This document shows, piece after piece, positions 18,384 through 27,119 of a stretch of 64,000 bases of DNA. The position numbers were made by a program, and so were the translations under genes. This DNA is from Cognatiluteimonas profundi (GTDB taxonomy: Bacteria > Pseudomonadota > Gammaproteobacteria > Xanthomonadales > Xanthomonadaceae), in NCBI RefSeq assembly GCF_009792795.1, contig NZ_VKHQ01000003.1, positions 859,601-923,600 of the forward strand, written 5' to 3'. Position 1 is the stretch's first letter, and the number at the start of each line of letters is the position of its first letter. Under the pieces are notes generated by a model that was not told the DNA's origin, searched no databases, and was given only the letters and a program-made list of their open reading frames with translations.

Positions 18384-19097
18384 ATGTCGCTCATCCTCGA
18401 AGCGCTGCGGAAATCCGAAGCCCAGCGGCGACGCGCGACGGTGCCCGACGTGTTTGCCGAACTGCCGCCTGCACCTGCTGCACGATCGCACCTGGGCGCT
18501 TCCCGGGTCGCGTGGATCGCGCTCGTCGCGTTGTTGCTGGCCCTCTGGATCGCCCGCACCGCCCTTGCACCGGCGACGCCCGCCACCGCGCCGGCAGCGC
18601 GCATCCCACGCATCGCGCCACAGGTGCCGTCCCTGCCCCCGGTACGACACCTGTCGCCGCCACCCGCGTCACCGGCGCGCACCGAACCCGATGTGCCGAT
18701 GGCCGACAAGACCGACGCCACGACGCGACCTTCGCCACCCGTGCGTATCGAGCCCATATCGACCGATCCCGCGCGTGCACCGGCCACCACAACTGCGACT
18801 GCGACCGCGCCGATCACGCCACCACCGGTGACGGCTGCGCCCGCAATGACTGCGATGACCAGCCCCGCCGCGACACAGTCGCTGTCCGACCTCTCGGTCG
18901 ACGAGCGCAAGGCACTGCCGCCGCTGAAGATGAGCATGCACCTGTGGAACGACGACCCGGCGCAGCGGCTGGTCATCATCGATGGCAACCGCCTGCATGA
19001 AGGCGATCGGATCGGTGATGCGGTGGTCACGGCCATCGTCGCCGACGGGGTGTTGCTGGACTGGAATGGCCGCCGGTTGAAGTTGCCGATTCGCTGA
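18384..19097 (+). CDS. gspB: General secretion pathway protein B
   Basis: 237 residues. The N-terminal MSLILEALRKSEAQRR is the conserved cytoplasmic tag of GspB/ExeB. One transmembrane helix (about 46-64) is followed by a long Pro/Ala/Thr-rich periplasmic linker (about 66-165) and a C-terminal GspB domain (about 170-237, with LKMSMHLWNDDPAQRLVIIDG and GDRIGDAVVTAIVADG). It partners GspA in secretin placement. The ATG follows the gspA stop without a gap, so the two are co-translated. Confidence 0.93.
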   Translation: MSLILEALRKSEAQRRRATVPDVFAELPPAPAARSHLGASRVAWIALVALLLALWIARTALAPATPATAPAARIPRIAPQVPSLPPVRHLSPPPASPARTEPDVPMADKTDATTRPSPPVRIEPISTDPARAPATTTATATAPITPPPVTAAPAMTAMTSPAATQSLSDLSVDERKALPPLKMSMHLWNDDPAQRLVIIDGNRLHEGDRIGDAVVTAIVADGVLLDWNGRRLKLPIR

Positions 19098-19251
19098 CGG
19101 TGACGACTGCAGCCCGGCCCCGGCCGGACCGCCTTGCGCTGGCGCAAATTCCTCCCGGGCCGACGCAGCCGCCTCGGTGGCCGATGCACGCGACAGCGTG
19201 TGTTGCTGCGGCTATCCTCCGGATGGTCCAACATGAATCGGGGAATCGGGG

Positions 19252-19647
19252 ATGAACCAGAATTCGCAAGCCGATATCGGCAAGCTGGTCCTGCGCATCG
19301 CGCTGGGCGTGTTGATACTGCTGCACGGCATCGCCAAGCTCAGGGGTGGCGTCGGCCCCATCGAAGGCATGGTGACCGCGCACGGCTGGCCGTCCTACAT
19401 CGCCTACGGGGCCCTGGTTGGTGAAGTCCTCGGGCCGCTGATGCTGCTGGCCGGCTTCCATGCCCGGATCGGCGCGCTGCTCATTGCGATCAACATGCTG
19501 TTCGCATTCGCACTGGCGCACATGGGCCAGCTGGGCCAGCTCAACGAACAAGGTGGCTGGGCGCTCGAACTGCAGGGAATGTTCCTGGCGACGGCCGTGG
19601 CCCTGGCCCTGCTCGGCCCGGGCCGCTACAGCGCCAACGGGCGCTGA
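19252..19647 (+). CDS. DoxX-family membrane protein
   Basis: 131 residues, four transmembrane helices. Typical DoxX features are LVLRIALGVLILLHGIAKL, the G-x-x-x-x-G loop after helix 1, and LVGEVLGPLMLLAGFHAR. DoxX proteins are small membrane proteins linked to quinone or thiol redox in some systems; the role here is unknown. Ribosome site GGGGA lies just upstream of the ATG. No operon partner is evident; it is 155 bp after gspB and 168 bp before msrB. Confidence 0.9.
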   Translation: MNQNSQADIGKLVLRIALGVLILLHGIAKLRGGVGPIEGMVTAHGWPSYIAYGALVGEVLGPLMLLAGFHARIGALLIAINMLFAFALAHMGQLGQLNEQGGWALELQGMFLATAVALALLGPGRYSANGR

Positions 19648-19815
19648 CGACCCCCCGCCAGGGACGGCTGCTCCGCCTCAACCGACGACCGGTGGCCTCG
19701 CGCGCCCCGGCCGCTGCGAACCTTTTGCCGCACCGCGTGTCAGATCGACACCACCAGGCTGAACGACTCGCTTCCAGCCTGCATCCGGGCCCGCATCCAG
19801 GTCGTATGTGCTGCC

Positions 19816-20403
19816 ATGAACAATCCATCCAAGCGCGTCCCTGATCCGTCCCGCCGCGGTTTCCTGCTGTCGTCCACGCTGGCAGTCACGGCGCTGGCGC
19901 TTGGCTGCGCCCGCAAGAGCGAGGCCGCGGCGCCCGCCAAGAAGGTGGCGCCGGGCAAGGTTGCACTCGTCGAGTTCAGCAACGACGGCAGGCGGCTGCG
20001 CACGGTGCAGGCAGACAAGGTGGTGAAGACCGACGCGCAGTGGCGCCGGCAACTCTCGCCGCTTGCGTTCCAGGTCACGCGCCATGCCGATACCGAGCGT
20101 GCATACACCGGTCCGCTGCTCAACGTGCACGACAAGGGCGTCTTCCGCTGCATCTGCTGCGATACCGCGTTGTTCGATTCGGCGACGAAGTTCGAATCGG
20201 GGACCGGCTGGCCGAGTTTCTGGCAGCCGATCGCCAGGCAGAATGTCGTCGAAAAGACCGACCGCACCTTCGGCATGACACGCACGGAGGTCTCCTGCGC
20301 GCGTTGCGACGCGCACCTGGGGCATGTGTTCGACGACGGCCCCAGGCCGACGGGCCTGCGCTACTGCATGAACTCCGCCGCGCTGCGTTTCGCCAAAGCC
20401 TGA
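19816..20403 (+). CDS. msrB: Exported methionine-R-sulfoxide reductase (MsrB)
   Basis: 195 residues. A Tat-type signal (SRRGFLLS, 12-19) ends in a lipobox-like LALGC (Cys31), so it is probably a Tat-exported lipoprotein. The MsrB domain (about 65-193) has zinc cysteines in CICC (Cys112, Cys115) and CARC (Cys161, Cys164), the GTGWPSF motif, and catalytic Cys184 in RYCMNS (RYCINS is more usual). It reduces the R epimer of methionine sulfoxide. msrA starts 28 bp downstream, so the pair repairs both epimers outside the cytoplasm. Confidence 0.94.
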   Translation: MNNPSKRVPDPSRRGFLLSSTLAVTALALGCARKSEAAAPAKKVAPGKVALVEFSNDGRRLRTVQADKVVKTDAQWRRQLSPLAFQVTRHADTERAYTGPLLNVHDKGVFRCICCDTALFDSATKFESGTGWPSFWQPIARQNVVEKTDRTFGMTRTEVSCARCDAHLGHVFDDGPRPTGLRYCMNSAALRFAKA

Positions 20404-20431
20404 TCCCCATCGCTTCAAATCTGGAGTCGCC

Positions 20432-21118
20432 ATGCGCAAGCCATCGCTTCGAGCCGGCAAGTCCATCCTCGCCACGGCATTGCTCGCGGGACTGATGGCC
20501 TGCAGTGCCGGATTCGCCCGCAGCAAGCCGGTGGCCCTGCCCGATCCCACGCTCGACCTGCCGTCAACTGCGGCCGCGGGCGAACAGACCGCGGTATTCG
20601 CCGGCGGCTGTTTCTGGGGCGTCGAAGCCGTCTTCGAACACGTCAAGGGTGTCCGGCAGGCGACGTCGGGATACAGCGGCGGCAACAGCGGCTCCGCCGA
20701 ATACGACACCGTCAGCACCGGGCGCACCGGGCATGCCGAATCGGTCAAGGTCGTCTACGACCCCTCGAAGGTCAGCTACGGCCAGTTGCTCAAGGTGTAT
20801 TTCTCGGTCGCGCACGACCCGACCCAGCTCAACCGGCAGTCCCCCGACGTCGGCACCCAGTACCGATCGGAAATCTTCACCACCAGCGACGCGCAGCAGA
20901 AGGTCGCCAGGGCTTACATCGCGCAGTTGACCGCGGCCAGGGTGTTTCCGGCGCCGATCGTGACCCGGGTCGAGCCGCTGAAGGCCTTCTATCCGGCCGA
21001 GGCTTACCACCAGGATTACCTGAAACTGCATCCGAACGATCCCTACATCGTCTACAACGATGCGCCAAAGCTCGTGCATCTCAAGCAACTGTTCCCGACG
21101 CTCTACAAGGGTGGCTGA
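20432..21118 (+). CDS. msrA: Exported methionine-S-sulfoxide reductase (MsrA)
   Basis: 228 residues. A signal sequence (about 1-29, possible lipobox LMAC at Cys24) precedes the MsrA domain, which begins AVFAGGCFWGVEA with catalytic Cys60. It contains SGYSGGNSGSAEYDTVSTGRTGH, YFSVAHDPTQLNRQ and DVGTQYRSEIF, all family signatures. The C-terminal resolving-cysteine region of E. coli MsrA is absent, and the tail ends VHLKQLFPTLYKGG. It forms a short operon with msrB and should act in the periplasm or at the membrane surface. Confidence 0.94.
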   Translation: MRKPSLRAGKSILATALLAGLMACSAGFARSKPVALPDPTLDLPSTAAAGEQTAVFAGGCFWGVEAVFEHVKGVRQATSGYSGGNSGSAEYDTVSTGRTGHAESVKVVYDPSKVSYGQLLKVYFSVAHDPTQLNRQSPDVGTQYRSEIFTTSDAQQKVARAYIAQLTAARVFPAPIVTRVEPLKAFYPAEAYHQDYLKLHPNDPYIVYNDAPKLVHLKQLFPTLYKGG

Positions 21119-21185
21119 GCCGGCAACGCTTGCATGCCCCTCGCAACGCTGCGAGGGTGGCCCACCCCACTGCGCGCGATCATCC

Positions 21186-21407
21186 ATGCAGCACATCCGC
21201 TTCGATCTCGAGCGCGACCATGTCGAGCTCAACCAGCTGCTGAAACTCGTTGGCCTGTGCGATAGCGGCGGTGCCGGCAAGGCGCTGGTCGCCAGCGGCG
21301 TTGTCACCGTCGACGGCAACGTCGAACTGCGCAAGACCTGCAAGATCCGCGCCGGACAGTCGGTCCGCGTCGGTGACGTCGACATCCAGGTCGTCGCGGC
21401 GGCCTGA
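21186..21407 (+). CDS. Small S4-domain RNA-binding protein (YbcJ-like)
   Basis: 73 residues consisting of one S4 fold: ELNQLLKLVGLCDSGGAGK, then ALVASGVVTVDGNVE and KIRAGQSVRVGD. Length and sequence match the YbcJ/RNA-binding S4 family, proposed to bind RNA or ribosomes. It starts 67 bp after msrA on the same strand and is convergent with the 2OG-oxygenase gene, whose stop lies 6 bp away. Confidence 0.88.
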   Translation: MQHIRFDLERDHVELNQLLKLVGLCDSGGAGKALVASGVVTVDGNVELRKTCKIRAGQSVRVGDVDIQVVAAA

Positions 21408-21412
21408 CGGCA

Positions 21413-22093
21413 TCAGTCCAGGTGCGAAGCGTCCTTGTCGCGACCCTTGCCGAACCAGCCATCCAGGCGGCCGGCGATTCGCTTGATCACCCGGGAAAAA
21501 CGTCCGCGGCGTGTCTTGCGCTCCACGGCCGCGGCATCGACCACCCACGCGACCTGGATCACGCGACGCTCGCCTTCATAGGGAAGATGCCCGTGGAAGG
21601 AATTGTCGGTGCGGCGGAAGGCCGTGAGCGTGCCGAACACCGGTTTGATTTCCGGCGCGACCAGCGCCTCGATGTCGTTGCTGGCCGACAGGAAGCGCAG
21701 GCAACCGGCGTGCGATGGCGCCCACTCGGGATTGAGATACACCAGCGCGCTGGCGACCTTGGACTGGCTGTCGGTGTGGATGGTCCCGTGCCGCAGGTTC
21801 AGCGCGCGGCAGATGGTGACCAGCACCGGATATTGCGATAGCCGCTCGATGCCGAGCAGCTCGCCGACCCGGTCGGCGAATGCGGGTGTGGTGAGTTCGC
21901 CGACGAGGGTATTCATGGCGGGGCCGCAATCGCTGCTGGCGAAGGGAAAAAAGCCAGCGCCCCGGTACTGCGGGAAGTCCTGGCCGAGCGCCTGCTCCGC
22001 ATCGCGATCAAGGACGTCCGTTGCGACCAGCAGCGGGAACGGCGCATCCCGCACCACCGTGGCCGGCGCAATCCTGTCTGTCAGCAGCGTCAT
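21413..22093 (-). CDS. 2-oxoglutarate/Fe(II)-dependent oxygenase family protein
   Basis: 226 residues from ATG 22093 (RBS GGAG upstream). A double-stranded beta-helix enzyme: the iron ligands are probably His106 and Asp108 (GTIHTDSQSK) and His167 or His169 (NSFHGHLPYEGE), with the 2OG-binding Arg176/177 (ERRVIQVAW). A basic tail (KTRRGRFSRVIKRIAGR) ends the protein. Substrate unknown; related bacterial enzymes hydroxylate amino acids or sugars in surface polysaccharides. The gene is alone on its strand. Confidence 0.82.
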   Translation of the reverse strand: MTLLTDRIAPATVVRDAPFPLLVATDVLDRDAEQALGQDFPQYRGAGFFPFASSDCGPAMNTLVGELTTPAFADRVGELLGIERLSQYPVLVTICRALNLRHGTIHTDSQSKVASALVYLNPEWAPSHAGCLRFLSASNDIEALVAPEIKPVFGTLTAFRRTDNSFHGHLPYEGERRVIQVAWVVDAAAVERKTRRGRFSRVIKRIAGRLDGWFGKGRDKDASHLD

Positions 22094-22220
22094 GTCCTCT
22101 CCGCGTCGCAACTCCGACGCGCATTGGACCACTGCGCCAGCGGGTTTCAAAGCCGGAGGCCCTCCGGGATCAGCGCCCGGGCCGCGAACGGCATGCCTGC
22201 AGCAGCAGGCAAGGTCGCCG

Positions 22221-22367
22221 TCAGTGCAGCGGAATGCTCAGGCCGGGGCCGGGATTCGGGCCGCCGTGGGTCATGGCCCAGGCCACGCCCGCAATCAACG
22301 CCAGGGCGAGAACGCCCCGCATCAGTGCTTCAAACCGGTCTCCACGGCCCGGGATCTTGGTGCTCAT
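22221..22367 (-). CDS. Small single-pass membrane protein
   Basis: 48 residues from ATG 22367, preceded by GAGGGGG, a strong ribosome site. A basic N-terminus (MSTKIPGRGDRFEALMRG) is followed by one transmembrane helix (GVLALALIAGVAWAM) and a short Pro/Gly tail (THGGPNPGPGLSIPLH). No family recognised. The ribosome site and clean topology argue that it is translated. Confidence 0.6.
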   Translation of the reverse strand: MSTKIPGRGDRFEALMRGVLALALIAGVAWAMTHGGPNPGPGLSIPLH

Positions 22368-22510
22368 CGGATACCCCCTCTCGGAGGGCAATGAAACTCT
22401 CATTGCAATGCCGAGTCTGAGAGCCCGATCACAAGCCCTTCATCGCAGGCTTCCGCCGGCCGCATTCAGCGGCTACTGCACAATGCCCCCACGCCATCGC
22501 AAGGAATCCC

Positions 22511-23269
22511 ATGGACGCACGTGAACAATCGATGCTCGCCAAGGTGCCGCACGTCACGTTCGGCTTCTGGCTCATCAAGATCGCGGCAACGACCCTGGGC
22601 GAAACCGGTGGCGATGCGGTGACCATGTCGATGAACCTCGGCTACCTGGTCGGCACCGCGATTTTCGCGGCCATCTTCATCGCCTTCGTCGTCGCGCAGA
22701 TCGCGGCGAAGAAATTCCACCCCTTCCTGTACTGGTCAACGATCATCGCCACCACCACGGTGGGCACGACGCTGGCCGATTATGCGGATCGTTCGCTGGG
22801 GATCGGCTACACCGGCGGCACGACGATCCTGCTGTCGCTGCTGCTGCTCTCGCTGTTCACCTGGCATCGCACCCTCGGCACCATCTCGGTCGAGTCGGTG
22901 GGCGATCCCAAATCCGAGCTGTTCTACTGGGTGACGATCATGTTCTCGCAGACGCTCGGCACCGCGCTGGGCGACTGGGTCGCGGACACGGCCGGGCTCG
23001 GCTACGGCGGCGGCGCGCTGATCTTTTCCGGCTTGCTCGCGATCGTCGCCGCGCTGTTCTTCTGGACCAGGGTGTCGCGCACGACATTGTTCTGGGCCGC
23101 CTTCATCCTGACCCGTCCGCTGGGCGCGGTGGTGGGCGACTTCCTCGACAAACCAGTCGCCAGCGGCGGCCTGGACCTGAGCCGCTACACCGCGTCGCTC
23201 GCGCTGCTGGCCTTCATGGTGGCCTGCATCCTGGTATTCCCGCAGAAGGCATCGGCCCGGGCGCACTGA
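22511..23269 (+). CDS. COG4705-type membrane protein with four internal repeats
   Basis: 252 residues and about eight helices. The protein is built from four copies of a ~55-residue unit with a shared core: TTLGETGGD (about 28), TTVGTTLADYADRSLGIGYTGG (about 83), QTLGTALGDWVADTAGLGYGGG (about 150) and RPLGAVVGDFLDKP (about 205). Conserved Gly and Asp in four related places suggest a pore or metal/proton path along a pseudo-fourfold axis. The family has no established function that I know of. Confidence 0.8.
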   Translation: MDAREQSMLAKVPHVTFGFWLIKIAATTLGETGGDAVTMSMNLGYLVGTAIFAAIFIAFVVAQIAAKKFHPFLYWSTIIATTTVGTTLADYADRSLGIGYTGGTTILLSLLLLSLFTWHRTLGTISVESVGDPKSELFYWVTIMFSQTLGTALGDWVADTAGLGYGGGALIFSGLLAIVAALFFWTRVSRTTLFWAAFILTRPLGAVVGDFLDKPVASGGLDLSRYTASLALLAFMVACILVFPQKASARAH

Positions 23270-23347
23270 TCCTGCAGACGCGGGACGGGAATGAACCCGG
23301 CCGCGTTTGCCCCTACGATTGCGGCTGGTCCCCGCGATCCGAAGCCG

Positions 23348-25570
23348 ATGCCCGCACGCACCCCGACGAACACCGCCCGCCTGATGCGCTGCATGGCGCC
23401 CATGCTGATGCCGGTCGCGCTGCTCGCGACCAGCCTGGCAACCAGCGCGCAAGTGCGGACCGACGACAGCACGCGCTGGCAGCGCGAGGCGCAGGCGGTC
23501 ACGATCACCCGCGACGACTGGGGCATCGCGCACGTGCACGGCAAGACCGACGCCGACGCCGTGTTCGGCATGGCGTATGCGCAGGCCGAGGACGACTTCA
23601 ATCGGGTCGAGACCAACTACCTCAACGCGATGGGCCGGCTCGCCGAGGCCGAGGGCGAGTCCGCGATCTGGCAGGACCTGCGGCAGAAGCTCTTCATCGA
23701 CCCGGTGCAATTGCAGGCGCTGTACGCGAAAAGCCCCGCCTGGCTGCAGGCATTGATGATCGCCTGGGCCGACGGCCTGAATCATTACCTCGCCACGCAT
23801 CCCGACGTGCATCCGCGCGTCATCACGCACTTCGAACCATGGATGGCACTGAGCTTCACCGAGGGCAGCATCGGCGGCGACATCGAGCGCGTTTCGCTCG
23901 ACGATCTCGCGGCCTTCTATGGCGGCAATCCAGGCGCGGTCGCAAGCACGCAGGCGCCGTCGAGCTGGGACGAGCCAACGGGCTCCAACGGTATCGCCAT
24001 CGCACCAAGGCTCAGCGCCGACGGCCACGCGCTGCTGCTCATCAATCCGCACACGTCGTTTTTCTTCCGCTCCGAGTTGCAGATGTCGAGCGACGCGGGG
24101 CTGGATGCCTATGGCGCGGTGACCTGGGGGCAGTTCTTCGTCTACCAGGGCTTCAACCGGCATGTGGGCTGGATGCACACATCCACCGGCGCCGACGTCG
24201 TCGACCAATTCGCCGAGACGATCGTGCGCCGGGACAAGCAACTGGCCTACCGTTACGGCAAGGACCTGCGGCCGGTCACGACGCGCGAGATCGTCGTGCC
24301 GTATCGCGGCAAGGACGGCGCGATGGCCGAGCGCCGCTTCACCGTGTACGCAACGCACCACGGCCCGATCGTGCGCGCGAAGGATGGCAGGTGGATTGCC
24401 GTCGCGCTGATGAACAAGCCGATCGAGGCGCTGGAACAAAGCTGGCTGCGGACCAGGGCGACCGATTACGCCAGCTACATGAAGGTCGCCGGATTGAAGG
24501 CGAACTCGTCGAACAACACGATCTTCGCCGACGACAAGGGCGAGATCGCCTACCTGCATCCGCAGTTCATCCCCAGGCGCGACGATCGCTTCGATTACAC
24601 GCAGCCGGTCGACGGCAGCGACCCGGCGACCGACTGGCACGGCCTGCATGCATTGGACGAGGCGCCGCACCTGCTCAATCCGCCCAATGGCTGGTTGTTC
24701 AACACCAACAACTGGCCCTACTCCGCCGCCGGCGCGGACAGCCCGAAGCAAGCGGACTACCCGCGCTACATGGACACGTCCGGCGAGAATCCGCGCGGCA
24801 TCCACGCCACGCGCGTGCTGTCCGGACAACGGGACTTCACCCTGCCCTCGCTGATCACCTCGGCATTCGATTCCTACCTGCCGGCCTTCGCGCAACTGGT
24901 TCCGGTACTCATCCGCGATTACGACGCACTGCCTGCCAACGACCCGCTCAGGCCACGGCTCGCCGGCCCGATCGCGCTGCTGCGCAACTGGGACGATCGC
25001 TGGGGCATCGCGTCGATGCCGACGTCGCTTGCAGTGTTCTGGGGCAACACGTTGTGGGACAAGGTGCACGCGGGTGCCAATTCCGCGCACGCCTCGATCT
25101 ATGACTACATGGCCGGACAGGCTGGCCCGAAGGCACGCCTGGATGCGCTCGTCGAGGCAACCGACCGCCTGCAGGAGGACTTCGGCAGCTGGGGCGTGCC
25201 CTGGGGCGAGATCAATCGCTTCCAGCGCATCGACGGCGCCATCGTGCAGCCGTTCAACGATGCCAAGCCCAGCATCCCGGTGCCGTTCGTGTCGTCGCGA
25301 TGGGGCTCGCTCGCATCGTTCGGCGCGCACCGCTGGCCCGGGACGAAACGTTACTACGGCACCAGCGGCAACAGCTTCGTCGCGGTCGTCGAGTTCGGCG
25401 ACAAGGTCAGCGCGCGCGCCATCACCGCCGGCGGCGAAAGCGGCCACCCCGACTCCGCGCACTTCAAGGACGAGGCCGAGCGTTACACCACCGGCAACCT
25501 GCGGACGGTGTACTTCTGGCCCGAACAGCTCAAGGGACATACGGAGCGCGTGTATCACCCCGGATTGTGA
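23348..25570 (+). CDS. Penicillin acylase family hydrolase (Ntn-type)
   Basis: 740 residues from ATG 23348, which gives a reasonable signal peptide (cut near ATSAQ); ATG 23291 is the alternative. The alpha chain starts VTITRDDWGIAHVHG, and GMAYAQAEDDFNRVE follows. The nucleophile Ser, which becomes the N-terminus of the beta chain after self-cleavage, lies in EPTGSNGIAIAP (Gly-Ser junction, about residue 213). The beta chain has LLINPHTSFFFRSE, NSSNNTIFADDKGEIAYLH and GNSFVAVVEFG. The family hydrolyses amides such as penicillins and N-acyl homoserine lactones; the substrate cannot be read from sequence. Confidence 0.92.
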   Translation: MPARTPTNTARLMRCMAPMLMPVALLATSLATSAQVRTDDSTRWQREAQAVTITRDDWGIAHVHGKTDADAVFGMAYAQAEDDFNRVETNYLNAMGRLAEAEGESAIWQDLRQKLFIDPVQLQALYAKSPAWLQALMIAWADGLNHYLATHPDVHPRVITHFEPWMALSFTEGSIGGDIERVSLDDLAAFYGGNPGAVASTQAPSSWDEPTGSNGIAIAPRLSADGHALLLINPHTSFFFRSELQMSSDAGLDAYGAVTWGQFFVYQGFNRHVGWMHTSTGADVVDQFAETIVRRDKQLAYRYGKDLRPVTTREIVVPYRGKDGAMAERRFTVYATHHGPIVRAKDGRWIAVALMNKPIEALEQSWLRTRATDYASYMKVAGLKANSSNNTIFADDKGEIAYLHPQFIPRRDDRFDYTQPVDGSDPATDWHGLHALDEAPHLLNPPNGWLFNTNNWPYSAAGADSPKQADYPRYMDTSGENPRGIHATRVLSGQRDFTLPSLITSAFDSYLPAFAQLVPVLIRDYDALPANDPLRPRLAGPIALLRNWDDRWGIASMPTSLAVFWGNTLWDKVHAGANSAHASIYDYMAGQAGPKARLDALVEATDRLQEDFGSWGVPWGEINRFQRIDGAIVQPFNDAKPSIPVPFVSSRWGSLASFGAHRWPGTKRYYGTSGNSFVAVVEFGDKVSARAITAGGESGHPDSAHFKDEAERYTTGNLRTVYFWPEQLKGHTERVYHPGL

Positions 25571-25743
25571 TTGCGCTCACGCGTCGCGGCACGCCGCGTG
25601 AGCGCATCACGCGTCCGGACGCAATAGGCGTAACGGCAGATGCCGGGCGTGGCTGGCTGGCGGATGATCCGCGCAGTTCGATGCCATGGCGCCACGCGTG
25701 GTGTTCATCACGCCTTCCACTTCCGGCATGCAGGATTCGCCAC

Positions 25744-26091
25744 TTGGACAATCCCTATCTCGATCGTGAATTGAGCGAGCTGGCACAGGCCTGCGATGAG
25801 CGTGCCGGTGAGCTGCAGGCGCGCGCCTGGCATTCCGAGGCCGAGCGCAATGCATTGCGGGAAGCCACGGCGGACCTGCTCAGTGCCGTCGCCCGGCAAT
25901 TGGCGTCTGCGCCCTTGTCCGGGTCATCGCCCGCGAACGCGACCGATGCGGCCACATCCAGCCTGAGCGCGGCTGACCTGCGCACGATCATCGATACCCG
26001 GGTTTGCCACCAGCCCTTGCATGCGTCGCCGACCCATACCTGGGTGCGGGATTTCGCGCCGGGCGGCGACGACAGGGCGACCGGTCGCTGA
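25744..26091 (+). CDS. Hypothetical protein (weak start)
   Basis: About 115 residues from a TTG at 25744 (AGGA about 9 bp upstream). An ATG at 25683 in the same frame would add 20 residues with codon use unlike the rest. The first half is predicted helical and charged (RELSELAQACDERAGELQ, AWHSEAERNALREATADLL). The end contains VCHQPLHASPTHTWVRDF. No domain recognised. It is supported by good third-position GC from 25744 onward and by no competing gene on the other strand. Confidence 0.45.
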   Translation: MDNPYLDRELSELAQACDERAGELQARAWHSEAERNALREATADLLSAVARQLASAPLSGSSPANATDAATSSLSAADLRTIIDTRVCHQPLHASPTHTWVRDFAPGGDDRATGR

Positions 26092-26139
26092 TTCACGGCC
26101 GGACTTCATCGGCGCCGAACGTCGGCCAGCGCCCCGCGC

Positions 26140-27000
26140 TCAGCCGACCTTGATCCGCCCGATGCCGATCGACCGCGAAGGATGACCCTCGCCATCCGGC
26201 GCGCGATATTCGATCCGGATTTCGCGCATGCCATCGACGACATCCGGGTTGACCGGCGATTCACCAACGCAACCCGCCAACAGTCGGCCATCCGGAACTG
26301 GGGCGCGTGCGGTGACGCGACCGGTGCCCGCGTCGATCTGCGAGGACATCGAGCAATCGCCCGTGCTGAGCACGACCAGGCTGGGATGCAGCTGCGCGGT
26401 GAATTGCTCCAGTTGTCGAAGGGTGTCCTCGCGCGACAGCCTGGCCTGCTCGATGCTGTAGCGCGCCTTGACGAAATACAGGTGATCGAGCAGCAGCGTC
26501 ATCGCCGAGCTGTATGCAGTGCCATGGATCGTGTAGCCCAGGTCGACCGCGCGTGCCGGGATCGCCGCGGCCGGAGCGACAGGAACCGACGCCACAGAAA
26601 ACGCCTGCAATTCGCCGATGTCGAAGTCCGCGTGACCGGCCTGCCGATGGGCCTGGCCGATGAGGTCGGCTTCAGTGCGCGCAGCCTCGGCAAACTGCGC
26701 CGCCGACAGGACGCCGGCCGGATAGAAGTAGACGTCGATCCATCGATCGCTGTCCCGGCCATGGGCATAGCGGACGGACACACCGTATTCCTGCTCGTCG
26801 AACCGGTGCTCGCCGATCGCCTCCCATTCGCCGACCTTCAGCGGATAGACGATCCGCGATTCGCGCAGGAAGCCGCCCAGGAATGGCTGCGGGTGATCCT
26901 TGCTGACGTCGCTCGGGGATTCGGCGTTTTCCGCGGCCGACACGCCGGGGACCCCGAACAGCGTCATCCCCATGGACAGCCACAAGCCCAGTCGCGTCAT
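26140..27000 (-). CDS. Exported hypothetical protein
   Basis: 286 residues from ATG 27000, the first start that yields a signal peptide (MTRLGLWLSMGMTLFGVPGVSA). The mature part begins with an acidic linker and contains YGVSVRYAHGRDSDRWIDVYFYP, suggesting a beta-rich periplasmic domain. Two cysteines (GDCSMSS and AGCVGES) could pair. The end RSIGIGRIKVG is short and basic. No family recognised. The reading frame runs on for ~400 codons upstream, but that part overlaps the GNAT gene in another frame and is rejected. Confidence 0.65.
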   Translation of the reverse strand: MTRLGLWLSMGMTLFGVPGVSAAENAESPSDVSKDHPQPFLGGFLRESRIVYPLKVGEWEAIGEHRFDEQEYGVSVRYAHGRDSDRWIDVYFYPAGVLSAAQFAEAARTEADLIGQAHRQAGHADFDIGELQAFSVASVPVAPAAAIPARAVDLGYTIHGTAYSSAMTLLLDHLYFVKARYSIEQARLSREDTLRQLEQFTAQLHPSLVVLSTGDCSMSSQIDAGTGRVTARAPVPDGRLLAGCVGESPVNPDVVDGMREIRIEYRAPDGEGHPSRSIGIGRIKVG

Positions 27001-27119
27001 TGGTTTCCCCCGTCCGGACACACGAATCCCCGCGACCAGGACAGCGCATGCGCCGCTCCGGCGCAAATTGTGGACGCCGCCTCCGGTCCCAAACCGCGAC
27101 GCAATGCGCGGATTGGGAT

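Noticed and set aside
22736..25558. A 940-codon open frame on the minus strand
   Set aside because: It lies opposite the penicillin acylase gene; GC-rich antisense frames stay open by chance, and its translation has no family motif.
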